From Nilaparvata lugens (lineage: Eukaryota > Arthropoda > Insecta > Hemiptera > Delphacidae), in contig NC_052516.1 of the NCBI RefSeq assembly GCF_014356525.2, forward strand, positions 28,440,854-28,504,853: a stretch of DNA of 64,000 nucleotides. Direction: 5' to 3'. The notes below the pieces were generated by a model. That model was given only the letters and a program-made list of their open reading frames with translations, ran no database searches and was not told the DNA's origin. A program made the translations under genes and the position numbers. Shown here in pieces: positions 1 to 9,803 of the stretch (position 1 is its first letter; each line of letters starts with the position of its first letter).

Positions 1-535
1 TTGAAGTCACAGACTGCAACGCTTCCTGCTCTCAGGTACAACTTGAGAACGTCCTTGTCGAAGTCACAGACTGCGACGCTACCTGCTCTCAGGTCCAGCT
101 TGAGAACGTCCTTGTCGAAGTCACAGACTGCGACGCTTCCTGCTCTCAGGTACAGCTTGAGAACGTCCTTGTTGAAGTCACAGACTGCAACGCTTCCTAC
201 TCTCAGGTACAACTTGAGAACGTCCTTGTCGAAGTCACAGACTGCGACGCTTCCCACTCTCAGGTGCAGCTGAGAACGTCCTTGTCGAAGTCACAGACTG
301 CGATGCTTCCTGCTCTCAGGTACAGCTTGAGAACGTCCTTGTTGAAGTCACAGACTGCAACGCTTCCTGCTCTCAGGTACAACTTGAGAACGTCCTTGTC
401 GAAGTCACAGACTGCGACGCTTCCCACTCTCAGGTGCAGCTTGAGAACGTCCTTGTTGAAGTTACAGACTGCAACACTTCCTGCTCTCAGGTACAGCTTG
501 AGAACGTCCTCGCCGAAGTCCCCAGACTGCGGCAT
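1..535. repeat. 57-bp minisatellite, copy A
   Basis: About nine head-to-tail copies of a 57-bp unit, with 'CTCAGGT' recurring at 31, 88 and 145. Units vary by a few bases, for example gtcgaag/gttgaag and tacagctt/tccagctt. Because 57 is a multiple of three and the unit lacks stops in some frames, it gives artificial 19-residue repeat ORFs on both strands. The same array, with the same order of variant units, is at about 31960-32490. Confidence 0.9.
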
Positions 536-1663
536 CCTCTCTCTTCCTTCCTCTAAATTTTTCCTGCCCTGTATATCGCGAGATCTCAGTTCCAGACTAG
601 AGATCGTTCCCGTCGCGGTCCTCAGACCAGCGAGAAGCTTAGGAGAATCCTTGTAAGCCCTTCCCTATCCTCTCATAATAGTCGACATACTGACTATTAA
701 TTTAAAAGCGTTTCGGACGATTGAGAGTGATTCCCATACCCTTAAGGGCAGTTACAGATTGGCCCTTAATAACCGGCGCGCTGTCATCAGATCAGCGCGG
801 AAATCCTGTTTAGCAGTTTCAGAATTGCTGAAAATCCTTTCGCAGCTGCAGGCTCGCGATTCAGAAATCCGACACCCGAAACCTCATCCATTGAGCTTTA
901 GTTATCATAAAATTGTAATTGTTATACTGTATTTAGCTAGCAGGTTCAGCTTGCTGAGAACTATATCGCGATTCACAGATCGCGAGTTATTGAACAAAAC
1001 CCCATTAGTTACAGGAAGGAACAATCCTATTAACGAATCTCCATTTCCCAAGCCCGATAAAATATTCCCTATACCTCAAACTCGGTATACCATATCCTGT
1101 ACCTTATACCTCTTACGCCCCTCCAATCATATTGATCTAATACCGGGTGCGCAGATTCAGTCTGCACACCGACAGCCCGCAGTCTCAGATTGCGAAAACC
1201 GTAACAAAAATTCTATATCATTCCTTGTTAAACTCCATCCCGAGTTCCTCCACTACAACCTTTATTCCGGGCTTGCAGGTACAGCTTTGCTCGCCGTCAA
1301 CTCGCAGTTGGTTCAGATTGCGTACTACCTTTACAAATATAATTATTTGTGGGAACTGATATCCGGATCCGTATCCTTGGTTAAGGTTACCTCAATTCTC
1401 CCTAACACCCAACCTGAATTCCAAGAGCCGAGGGCCGAATCGGCCAACAACGGCACGGGCACACACACTTCCCTTCAAATTAAATACCTCCCGCCAAAGA
1501 CAGAGGGTAAAGAATCAGGACAGGGGGAGAAGTGTAGGTCCAGTATCTCCACCAGTCAATACGGTCACCGACCCCGACCCATACCCGGCTGTAGCTAGTC
1601 CGCGTCGTAGCAATACTTCGCAATTATTAGAAAACCTAGAGGGTGGAATAGGACATTCTAATA
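1..1663 (+). mobile_element. 3' part of a ~4-kb LTR-like element
   Basis: Positions 1-984 match 31960-32944, and 985-1663 continue past the point where the second copy breaks off. The right end is defined by comparison with copy B, which lacks the element: AGAC at 1664-1667 is followed by the flank that directly follows AGAC at 34699-34702. No gag, protease, reverse transcriptase or integrase reading frame is visible. The open frame at 759-1598 has no recognisable domain. A solo LTR or a non-autonomous LTR element is the best guess. The left end is outside the window for this copy but is seen at 29608. Confidence 0.6.
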
Positions 1664-2094
1664 AGACAAACAAATTGATAAATTTCCTTGTTTCGTTGAT
1701 TTAATAATATTTTTTCGGAATCATTTATATGATTAATTCATAGATCAAGGCTCAGTTTGAGAGATGGATACATCAAACTCGTCATTACAAATGAATAATG
1801 AACATATTGTATTCTATTCCATCCACAACTCTAGTTGTAATTCCAGTTCTGTATTTGTAGTTGAAAACACAAGCCAATAGCTCTAATTACAATCGGCACC
1901 ATGATTATTATAAAAGGCAGGATGAATGTCATTCTATCTTTGCAAGAGAGAAATCTATTGATGTCTGATAATCACTAAGGATGAAAATTACGAAAATCAT
2001 CATCGATTTCCAATCATGAGGGATGGTCAGTTTTTCAAATACCGTTGCCGATTCAGCTTTACATAGTTTAGTGTTTTCTTTCTTTATTCACAAT

Positions 2095-2230
2095 AGATTA
2101 TTGATTGATTGATTGATTCTTTATTGATTTATGCAATAAGTACATCATCAAAATGATAGGGAGAGGAATAATAAGGCAACCTTGTGCTATTCCTCTCCCA
2201 AATTTAGATAAGGTTACACATAGTCCAAAA
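2095..2230. repeat. transposon tail with (ATTG)n
   Basis: A run of GATTGATTGATT is followed by a sequence resembling the ends of abundant insect non-LTR or SINE families. A similar arrangement is seen at 60720-60900, and the copy-B counterpart is near 35140. No coding potential. Confidence 0.4.
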
Positions 2231-2759
2231 AAGGTTTAAGTCTTGTAGTTGTTCACTTTACAAATTTCTGAGTCCTCAATTATTTTCACAAAGTAGATTT
2301 TTAAATTTAGATGTTTCAAAACCAAACATAGAAGATATATTTCACATTGTTTTCACTGGAATAGGATATGCACATAAAATATAATATTATATCACATAAA
2401 ATATTCACATAGAAGTCTTGTAGAACTGTATCGAAAGACTCTTCAGATCCATTCTTGAATTATATTTAATAGTCAGTATTTTTATCTTGAATCAAGACAA
2501 AAAAAAAAACAAATCAGCAGGCAATGACAAATCAAAGAAGTAAGTGGAATAACTGTGATTAGAATTATTCAAAAAGTTTGTTATTGTTGATGTCATCCCA
2601 CTCTTGATGCAAACATTCCTGTTAAACAACTTTCCAAGTTGGCATTCTGGAATGTCAAGTTTAGGGTGTGGTTCCAACCTCCAATCGTATTCCCCAATAA
2701 CCTTCAACTTCCTTTATTTAGTATTAGCCGAAGAAGTTGTCGCATACTGAACCTAACTT

Positions 2760-3290
2760 TGTTATTTACAGTTTTTCACTCTTTCTAATATTCTATCTCC
2801 TCCTCTTCTTCTCTCTCTTCTTCTTCTTTTCCAAATTTTCAATCGTCAACTTTTTGTTTCAAACGCTCATTATTCATATTTTACCCCGTTATCAGTATTC
2901 ACTGATTCATATTCTTCTAACCTTCCATCTTCCATCTCCCAACCCATCCGAATCATCTCATCTCTTTCTTATCTATCTTTTAATCTATACATTTCTTTAT
3001 CTTCTACTTTCCGAATCTCCTATTTCTGATTGGCATTCAATTCTAACTATTTTTTATGTTAGTATTCTCCTTTATTTTGTTCTCTTTTCTATTCCCCTTC
3101 ATCTACTCTTCATTTCCCCTTATTCCTCTATTCTCGTTGTCATTCTCTCTCGCGCTCTCTTTCACTATGTCCCTTCTTACTTCATCATCACTCTCGTTAT
3201 CCTTTCATTTCTCAGCCTGCTATTTCATACTATCCAATCATTCTTATACGTTGCACTTTCTTATTAAGACATTTTTATGTACTTTTTGTG
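2760..3290 (+). repeat. pyrimidine-rich tract, copy A
   Basis: About 500 bp with very strong T+C bias on this strand (TTCTTC, CTCTCT, TCTTTC) and few G residues. It produces a spurious hydrophobic open frame. The counterpart is at 35800-36330. By position in copy B it lies in the intron between coding exons 4 and 5. Confidence 0.7.
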
Positions 3291-3384
3291 ATTTTTAATA
3301 TTAATTTTGAATATAGTTATTATATTATCGTAGCAGCATGTTTCGTGATTTTCGTGTTTTGATAATTTGTTCAGATAATCAATA

Positions 3385-3465
3385 ATGTATTATGTATATG
3401 ATTAGGAGAGTAACTCCTATTTGTATGAGTACTTTCTCATGAACAAATAATAAAACTATTTGATT
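3385..3465. repeat. dispersed repeat tail
   Basis: A sequence with 'GTAACTCCTATTTG' and 'GAACAAATAATAAAACTATTTG' elements recurs, diverged, at 17470-17580 and in copy B at 36420-36495. It ends in an AATAAAA-type tail, which suggests the 3' end of a retroposon family. Confidence 0.45.
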
Positions 3466-4526
3466 TCATTTACATCTTCCAATACCTTTTTTCTTCCAAG
3501 GTTCTTTTCCTCCCATTTATCCAATTTCCAATAACTCAATGAAACATTCAGAACTTTAGATCCAGTATCAAACTGCTACGTGTGCTGAAGAAGGGCCTAA
3601 ACACAATACCACTGGAAATTCTCGATACTTCAAATAGCAGAACATTCAAGACACTACTGAGGAATTGGCTACAAGAGAGATGTTTTTACAGTTTGATGGA
3701 GTTTTTTCCATATACAGTGTGAGAAATGACCCTAGTGAAATTATAATAATAAGATGATGTCATCTTTATTTTTGGACTTCAAATATTCAGACATTTTGAT
3801 CACCTGACAAATTCTATGATTCTATTGTAACTGACAAATGCGAAAAATTTAATGTAAAATGTACATGCATGAATTAATATTATTATTATCATCTGATATC
3901 TTTATTATAATAGATATCGATGTGCTATTCCTATGGTTTTTTATATAATGTAAAACTTGACTCCTCCAGTCAAACCTTCTTTAGAAGGTTTTGGAGAATT
4001 TATATTTCGTCTGGTTTATAATATTTGAAATTTTCCACTGAAAAGGAATCTTCTTATCTTTTGTCATTCTTGCTTTTTAATATTCTTCATTTGTTTTGTT
4101 TGTAAGATTTCTTCTTAAAAGTGTATTTTTCATTTTTGTTTGTTATATTTTTTATAATAAACTCCCTTCTTCTGGGGGTACCAGGACGAAGGAAAAAGGA
4201 AAGGAACGGATTATTATTATTATTATTATTATTAAACAGAGAAACTTACTCAAGAATGCACTAAATGTAATGTAATTAATGCGCTGTATATGTGTGTAGA
4301 ACAGCAATCTGATACTGACTTATAGTAAAATCACTTCAATTGTAGTCAATGGCATACTTTATTTAAATTAATAAAAACAATATAAAAGCATAAAGTACCC
4401 TTTTATTTATGACTTATCTAATTATTGACAAATTTCAAGTTAGAATTGAATCGATCGATGCAAAAATTCGTGGTTATAAATTCAATTTTATACTTCATAG
4501 GGAAGTATACATATATTTACACCTAC

Positions 4527-4780
4527 CTAGCATTATGCACCAATACATGCGGCGGTGGTCCCCCGAGCTCTGAGTAGGCGATTGCGCCCCGCAGATCATG
4601 TACACTGCGCCTGTGTTCATAGGGAGCCGCATTATGCCTCATCAGCAGTTCTGGTGCGAGCAGGTTGGCCTCACTCACACTCTTGCCACGGCCCCCGGCT
4701 GGGTGCTGCTGGTGGGGGGGAGGCGGCATCCCACCCCCGCCACCGGGGCCACCCATCTGTTGTCTCAGGGGCATGCTTGG
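4527..4780 (-). CDS. ABCG8: ABCG8-like coding exon 4, duplicate (copy A)
   Basis: 254 bp, same length as 37808-37555. The acceptor is TTTGCAG before CCA-AGC-ATG and the donor is AG|GTAGGT. It encodes a Gly/Pro/His-rich stretch followed by a charged, His/Arg-containing segment and ends with two bases of a codon. Differences from copy B are mostly silent. There is no exon 5 downstream of it in this window, so this copy cannot be read as part of a complete gene here. Confidence 0.8.
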
Positions 4781-5095
4781 CTGCAAACAATGACAGAAAT
4801 ACTGTGACTTTAATAACAGATAAGACAGGAGATAAGATAAGAATTTCAGTGACTTTAATAACAGAAAGAAGATAAGATGAAAATATGATAAGAATTTCTG
4901 CAAATTCTATTTTTTATCTATCTGAGGGGTAAGCTCGTCTGAAACAATGCAGAAATATTTTGACTTTAATAACAGATAAGACAGAAGATAGATAAGAATT
5001 TCAGTGACTTTAATAACGGAAATAAGATAAGATGCAAATAAGATAAGAATTTCTTCAAGTTTTATTTTTATCTATATATTATGAGGTCCAAGTTA
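4781..5095. repeat. local intronic duplication next to exon 4
   Basis: An AGATAAGA-rich segment of roughly 130 bp is present twice in copy A (about 4795-4915 and 4960-5075). Copy B has it once (37825-37945). It begins immediately upstream of the exon-4 acceptor. After 5080 comes a short TGAGGTCCA motif like the MITE terminus at 23427. Confidence 0.6.
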
Positions 5096-6039
5096 TAATA
5101 GCAGCAATTGATTAAAAATTGGTACAGAAGAAGGAACACTTGTTTTTTACTCCGTGCATTGGTGTTGCTATCCTTATCTATATTCGACAAAACAGATAGT
5201 GCTATCGTGCTACTTTGTCACATCGTTTCTCAACAATTTAAGATTATAATTTATTAACAAAATATTCAATCTCAATCATGAAAATTATTATTATCATTGG
5301 AAAGTATATTTTCTTGAGGAATGAAATACTTTTAAACTTTCCCACTTGCATACGAATCAGCTTTAATTCAGCAAGTAGTAGGTCTACTTTTGTTTTGTCA
5401 CAGTAAAGTAAAGATTTTATTTAATCCAGTATTCTTATCATTGAGTGGAGTATTATATACTGTTTCTGCTCTAGATTTATTATATGTAATTTGCTTTATT
5501 ATTGTTTTGGAAAAATAAAACTGGTTTGATTGATTGATCATTTTTAACAAAAATGAACAGTTGATATCACAAATATACTGGAATCAGCTATTCAAAAGAG
5601 AATCGGCAACGCTTTGTCCTACCTTTTCCACTGACATTAAATAAAGTTAACCTTACCTATTGGATCTAATCGACCAAAAAATCTATAGATTTCTGCTGCA
5701 TTTGAACTACCAACTATTGAGAGTATTATTATTATTATTATCGTATGGATGGCTTTCAATGGTGGGGTGACTTAAGGGTAGTTCCACCTCGCCGTATATA
5801 GTCCAAAGCCCTAATGGGAAACTGGACACTAAGGTTATAGTGAACACAACACTCTATTGAGAGTTATGATATTATAGTATTTGAAAATGTATTCTGTCTG
5901 CATTTTGTTCTGTAGTTCTATGGCCCATTTTGTTATTCATATAGCTATATTGTAAGCCATTTTAAATTAGTGTACAGGTATATGCTATCAAAACTGAAAG
6001 TTACATGAATGAGCAAAATTAGTTCAACACAGGGATTCA
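5096..6039. other. intron; no gene seen
   Basis: AT-rich sequence with an AATAAAACTGG-(TTGA)n retroposon-like tail near 5510-5540 and an ATT microsatellite near 5722. No splice-flanked open frame fits the transporter. The same sequence is in copy B at 37960-38910. Confidence 0.6.
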
Positions 6040-6307
6040 ATGCAAAAATACGTGGCGTGGCAAAACGCCACTCCAGTTTGCATTGGGCCATACCATGTTT
6101 ATAAGGGAGGCGTGGGAGTGGCAAAAGTCAGTGCCACGCCAGCGCCACGTCACTTCAGTGTGAATCGGGCTCTACAGTTTCTTTGGCATGGCATCCATAT
6201 AGATCATCATCATCATCATCATCATCATCTTTATTTACTTCAGTTCAGAATCTTATAAAACTTCGATAACGCTTTTGTCGCGAAAAACAATTCTTAACAT
6301 CACTCAC

Positions 6308-6569
6308 CCCATGATACGGCGTGTTCCGAAAATCAGGATCACTCCTGGCGCGTAAATAGTATCCGGGTGGGGCGTGCAAATGTTGCTGACTTGCATGTCT
6401 AGCTCTGGGTCGCGGTCTGGCTGCAGTACCGTTCCCCCCTCCACCACCACCATCATCACTGGAGTCGTAGCCGCTGCTGCCGTCTCTTCCGCCCCTCACA
6501 CCATTCGGCGGAAACACCCGAGGTAGGCCGAACTTCAGGTACGTGTACATGTTGGAACCGAGCGCTGAT
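6308..6569 (-). CDS. ABCG8: ABCG8-like coding exon 3, duplicate (copy A)
   Basis: 262 bp, matching 39415-39154. The acceptor is TTTAAAG and the donor GGG|GTGAGT. It encodes the MYTYLKFGLPRVFPPN motif, then a Gly run and an Arg/His-rich low-complexity stretch. One glycine codon differs silently from copy B. The reading frame is intact. Confidence 0.8.
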
Positions 6570-6806
6570 CTTTAAAAAAATGCATAGAAAAAATTAATTC
6601 ATTTCCTAATTCAATCTGCTTACAAATTTAATACAATAGCAAAAAAGCAAGTAAACCTGGAAAAAAGTATGAATTCAAACCATGATTTGAATATAATAAT
6701 TCAATTTATATTCCAAAAAATATTTAAAAGAGTACAATGGAGAGCCAGTTGGTCCTGTCACGCATGATGTGACCCCTTTTTATTATTATTTTTACCTGAG
6801 CCTAGA

Positions 6807-6972
6807 AAAAAATGACCGTCATATGTGGTGGTATTATAGGAATTCCTACTGAGAAAAAACACTAATCAACTGTTAGAGAGAGTCTCAGATCGTTGAAATC
6901 TCAGTTTGTCTAGTTCCCGTTTAAATTATCAATACTGGCCACCACATAATGCGGCCATTTTTTTGTAGGCGC
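6807..6972. mobile_element. short MITE, copy A
   Basis: Terminal inverted repeats of about 25 bp: AAAAAAATGACCGTCATATG on the left, and the reverse complement AAAAAAATGGCCGCATTATG on the right. About 165 bp long with no coding. Also present in copy B at about 39647-39815, so the insertion predates the divergence of the two copies. Confidence 0.65.
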
Positions 6973-7172
6973 AGGTCCGGTACATAGGAAGTCCTGCAAT
7001 AAACCATTTAGCCGGCAAATCATCAACTTCAAAAACAGAAAATTAGCTTTTTCATAAAGGACGGCCGAATACATTTAGGCAGATGCAAGCAAGGCTTCTT
7101 CACTACTTTATTCAAGTTTCATTTTTTTTGTGTTATTACACTTTTTTTTATTATTGTTATTGGTTGTGTTAT

Positions 7173-7330
7173 TACTTTCCTTGCCCTATTACCATAGGTA
7201 AGGAAAGTATTGCTTTCCGAAAAAAATTAAGGTACCCCAATTTCTAAATTTCTATACGTTTCAAGGTCCCCTGAGTCCAAATAAGTGGTTTTTGGGTATT
7301 GGTCTGTGTGTGTCAGTGTGTGTGTGTGTG

Positions 7331-7369
<39 letters not shown>

Positions 7370-7738
7370 TCTGTGTACACGATATCTCATCTCCCAATTA
7401 ACGGAATGACTTGAAATTTGGAACTTAAGGTCCTTACAATATAAGGATCCGACACGAACAATTTCGATCAAATGCAATTCAAGATGGCGGCTAAAATTGA
7501 GAAAATGTTGTCAAAAACAGGGTGTTTCACGTTTTTCTCGAAAACGGCTCCAACGATTTTGATTAAAGTTATACCTGAAATAGTCATTAATAAGCTCTAT
7601 CGACTGCCACAAGTCTCATATCTGAAAAAATTTCAGGAGCTCCGCCCCATCTATGCAAAGTTTGATTTTAGATTCTCAATTATCAGGCTTCAGATACAAT
7701 TTAAACAAAAAATTTTGAGTGGAAAAGATTCAGCATAA
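7173..7738 (+). mobile_element. dispersed repeat with hairpin end, copy A
   Basis: Begins with an imperfect hairpin (ACTTTCCTTGCCC ... GGTAAGGAAAGT, 7173-7208). A TG microsatellite follows at about 7303-7366, then a conserved body. The copy-B version is at 40016-40803. A diverged copy in the opposite orientation is at 42660-43113, and partial relatives lie at 9600-9803 and 63330-63605. The 88-residue open frame at 7472-7738 is preserved in copy B but reads like translated repeat. Family not identified. Confidence 0.6.
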
Positions 7739-8089
7739 GAATCTCTACATTAATGATCAGTAACATTTTCACCTAAAATTAAAAATAAGCTCGAAATTCG
7801 AGAAAATGTGATCATCCAATTGCAAACTGTTGGCAACTGTTGATTCTATTAAATGATTCACTATGAAGAGATAGCAGACCTCGTGTGTCTCCAGCGTTAT
7901 CGCCCTGACACCAGCTGGCTCAAATCTTTGAATAGTAGACTTGAGATGCGCGGGAACACTAGCGTCAGGTGATCAATTTTCATAACGGCAAGGAAAGTTG
8001 TTGAGTGCGCCACACCAGATTGTTTTTTGTTAGAAGCTGCTGTCGAACAGCTGTTTTTCGCTGGAAGCCTCTCGCTGATGACAAAACAT

Positions 8090-8139
8090 GCATGATGAAC
8101 ATGTGTACACACATGTGTATACACACATGTTCATCATGC
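8090..8139. repeat. near-perfect palindrome, copy A
   Basis: Outer 17 bp arms (GCATGATGAACATGTGT and its complement) enclose a 16-bp centre. Copy B has only the arms plus two bases (41157-41192). It lies in the intron between coding exons 2 and 3. Confidence 0.85.
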
Positions 8140-8314
8140 TTGTCCTGTCGTTAGTTGCCAGTCTCCAATTTTCAATTTGAATATCACGAATGTGAAATAT
8201 CACAATCAATATTATCCAATTATTCAAATATTCTATATTTTCCCTCGTTTAACAACATTTGCTTTTCTTTAATGATTCCATGATAGCAAATTTTGATTTG
8301 AATTGGAAACTCAC

Positions 8315-8446
8315 TTGGGTCCATAGCGGGGATGACTGAGGATAGATTGCACCGTTGATTCCCTGAGTTGGAAGTTGCCGTAAGGTAGAGGCGACTTCTC
8401 ACTGGAGCCCAGGGCCGAGTCTGTGAAATCTGAGTTCAGATTTTGC
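8315..8446 (-). CDS. ABCG8: ABCG8-like coding exon 2, duplicate (copy A)
   Basis: 132 bp, matching 41491-41360. The acceptor follows TTTTTCAG and the donor is AA|GTGAGT. It encodes a QNLNSDFTDSALGSSEKS segment ending in a SILSHPRYGP motif. The frame is intact and the sequence is essentially identical to copy B. Confidence 0.8.
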
Positions 8447-8459
8447 CTGAAAAACCACC

Positions 8460-9340
8460 ACAACATCATATATAGTAAATTAAGGAAAGAGAAATAATGT
8501 TATCTTGATGATAAGTAATTTTGCACTAATGAATAAATAAACAAATATTAAATCATTGCACAGTAAAATGTACGATCATAGATATTGATCTCTTAAAGTC
8601 TTCAAATACTTAATAGTCTTCCCAATAAAGACTTTCCAATGACAATACAGAATATTTGATACTCAGTTCGAATAGGAAATTTATTCTTTGATAGAAGATG
8701 GTCAAGTATCTATCATCTATGGCCTGATTTATGATCAAACTTTCAACCGGGTACTCTCATTTCAGACAATAATTTCACCTTTTTCTCTTATCTATTTTCT
8801 CTTAATAATTAAAGAAATGAATATCTTATCAGTTTTCTTATTTTATTTTGTTATATGTTTTGAATATTTTATCAGTTTCCTTCTTTCATTTTGTTATGAT
8901 TTTGTCCGAATATCAAAATTCTATATGATTTTTTATGATACTTACCCCGGAGTTGGAACTAATTAACCAGATATAGCCTACGATGCAATAACATAACCCT
9001 GTATTGAATATACAATGAAATTGATTGATAAAACATTATCATTACCTTGATAAACGGTAGAGATTAAACTCTTGAAGAAAGTGCAAAAAATTACTGTGGA
9101 GAAAATATCAAACTCTATAATGTAGATTTGATTCTTACAGAAAGATGACCCCAACATCACCTATAACTACATACAAGAACAAGATAGAACGGAGAGAGTT
9201 TTACAAAATGCAATAATTGAATGAGGGTGGGTGAGTACCAAAATTATGTTATCTATGAATTTTAATTCCAATTGATGCTCCCATCTTACAAATGTTACAA
9301 ATTATCAAATAAGAATTGAATAATTTCAACTTCGAAATTA
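8460..9340. other. intron 1; no gene seen
   Basis: AT-rich sequence between coding exons 1 and 2, nearly identical to 41505-42385. Its open frames (for example 8688-8966) are hydrophobic translations of AT-rich DNA. Confidence 0.6.
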
Positions 9341-9348
9341 GCTCTCAC

Positions 9349-9482
9349 CTGTAGATAGACCAAGCATGGAGATCCTCAGAGGCTGAAGGCATCAACCCTG
9401 GTGGAGGCATTCCACTCAGCTCCGAAGGAACTTCTGCTATGGAGTACCTCCTCTCCATATCCCTCTGTTGGCGACCCACCAT
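9349..9482 (-). CDS. ABCG8: ABCG8-like first coding exon, duplicate (copy A)
   Basis: 134 bp of coding sequence from ATG at 9482, matching 42526-42393. The exon itself starts at 9492 after a TTTACAG acceptor, so an upstream non-coding exon exists. The donor is TACAG|GTGAGA. It encodes MVGRQQRDMERRYSIAEVPS and ends in EDLHAWSIY. Intact. Confidence 0.8.
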
Positions 9483-9599
9483 CTTGAATTTCCTGTAAAC
9501 AACCATAAATTTGTTAGTAATGAGACAAATATTCCACGAATCAAACAGAACATTTTAACGAATCGAACAGGAATTGAACATATAGGAAACGGAGTGGAA

Positions 9600-9803
9600 C
9601 AGGTTAAGAAAATCGGCCAGGTCATCTTCAAGAAAATTGTGATAGAAATTTAACAAAATCCATTTTCTCAATAATATGGCAGATCTCCTGCAATTTTCTC
9701 AGAGATGAGACTCATGTCTGTCCAGGGTATAAACTTGAAGAAAATCGTTACAGCCGTTTTCGAGAAAACCGTGAAAAAACATAGTTTTTTAGTCATTATC
9801 CAC
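9600..9803 (-). repeat. partial copy of the hairpin-end repeat
   Basis: Matches 42660-42870 of copy B, where the family continues further. Here it stops at ATCCAC (9798-9803) and resumes host sequence. A relative is at 63330-63605. Confidence 0.55.

Noticed and set aside
759..1598. 279-codon open frame
   Set aside because: Begins at a non-ATG codon, has no recognisable domain, and the other copy of the element breaks off inside it; most likely element non-coding DNA.
2492..2707. 71-codon minus-strand frame with protein-like composition
   Set aside because: Copy B has a frame-changing difference in the same stretch (CAACTTTCAAGG versus CAACTTTCCAAG).
2737..3267. 176-codon hydrophobic frame resembling a membrane protein
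   Set aside because: Lies in a T+C-rich tract. The copy-B version is broken by short indels, so the frame is not under selection.
4555..4875. Plus-strand 106-codon frame over exon 4
   Set aside because: A shadow of the minus-strand GC-rich exon.
7472..7738. 88-codon frame identical in both copies
   Set aside because: Part of a dispersed repeat. Identity reflects the recent duplication, and other copies of the family do not keep the frame.
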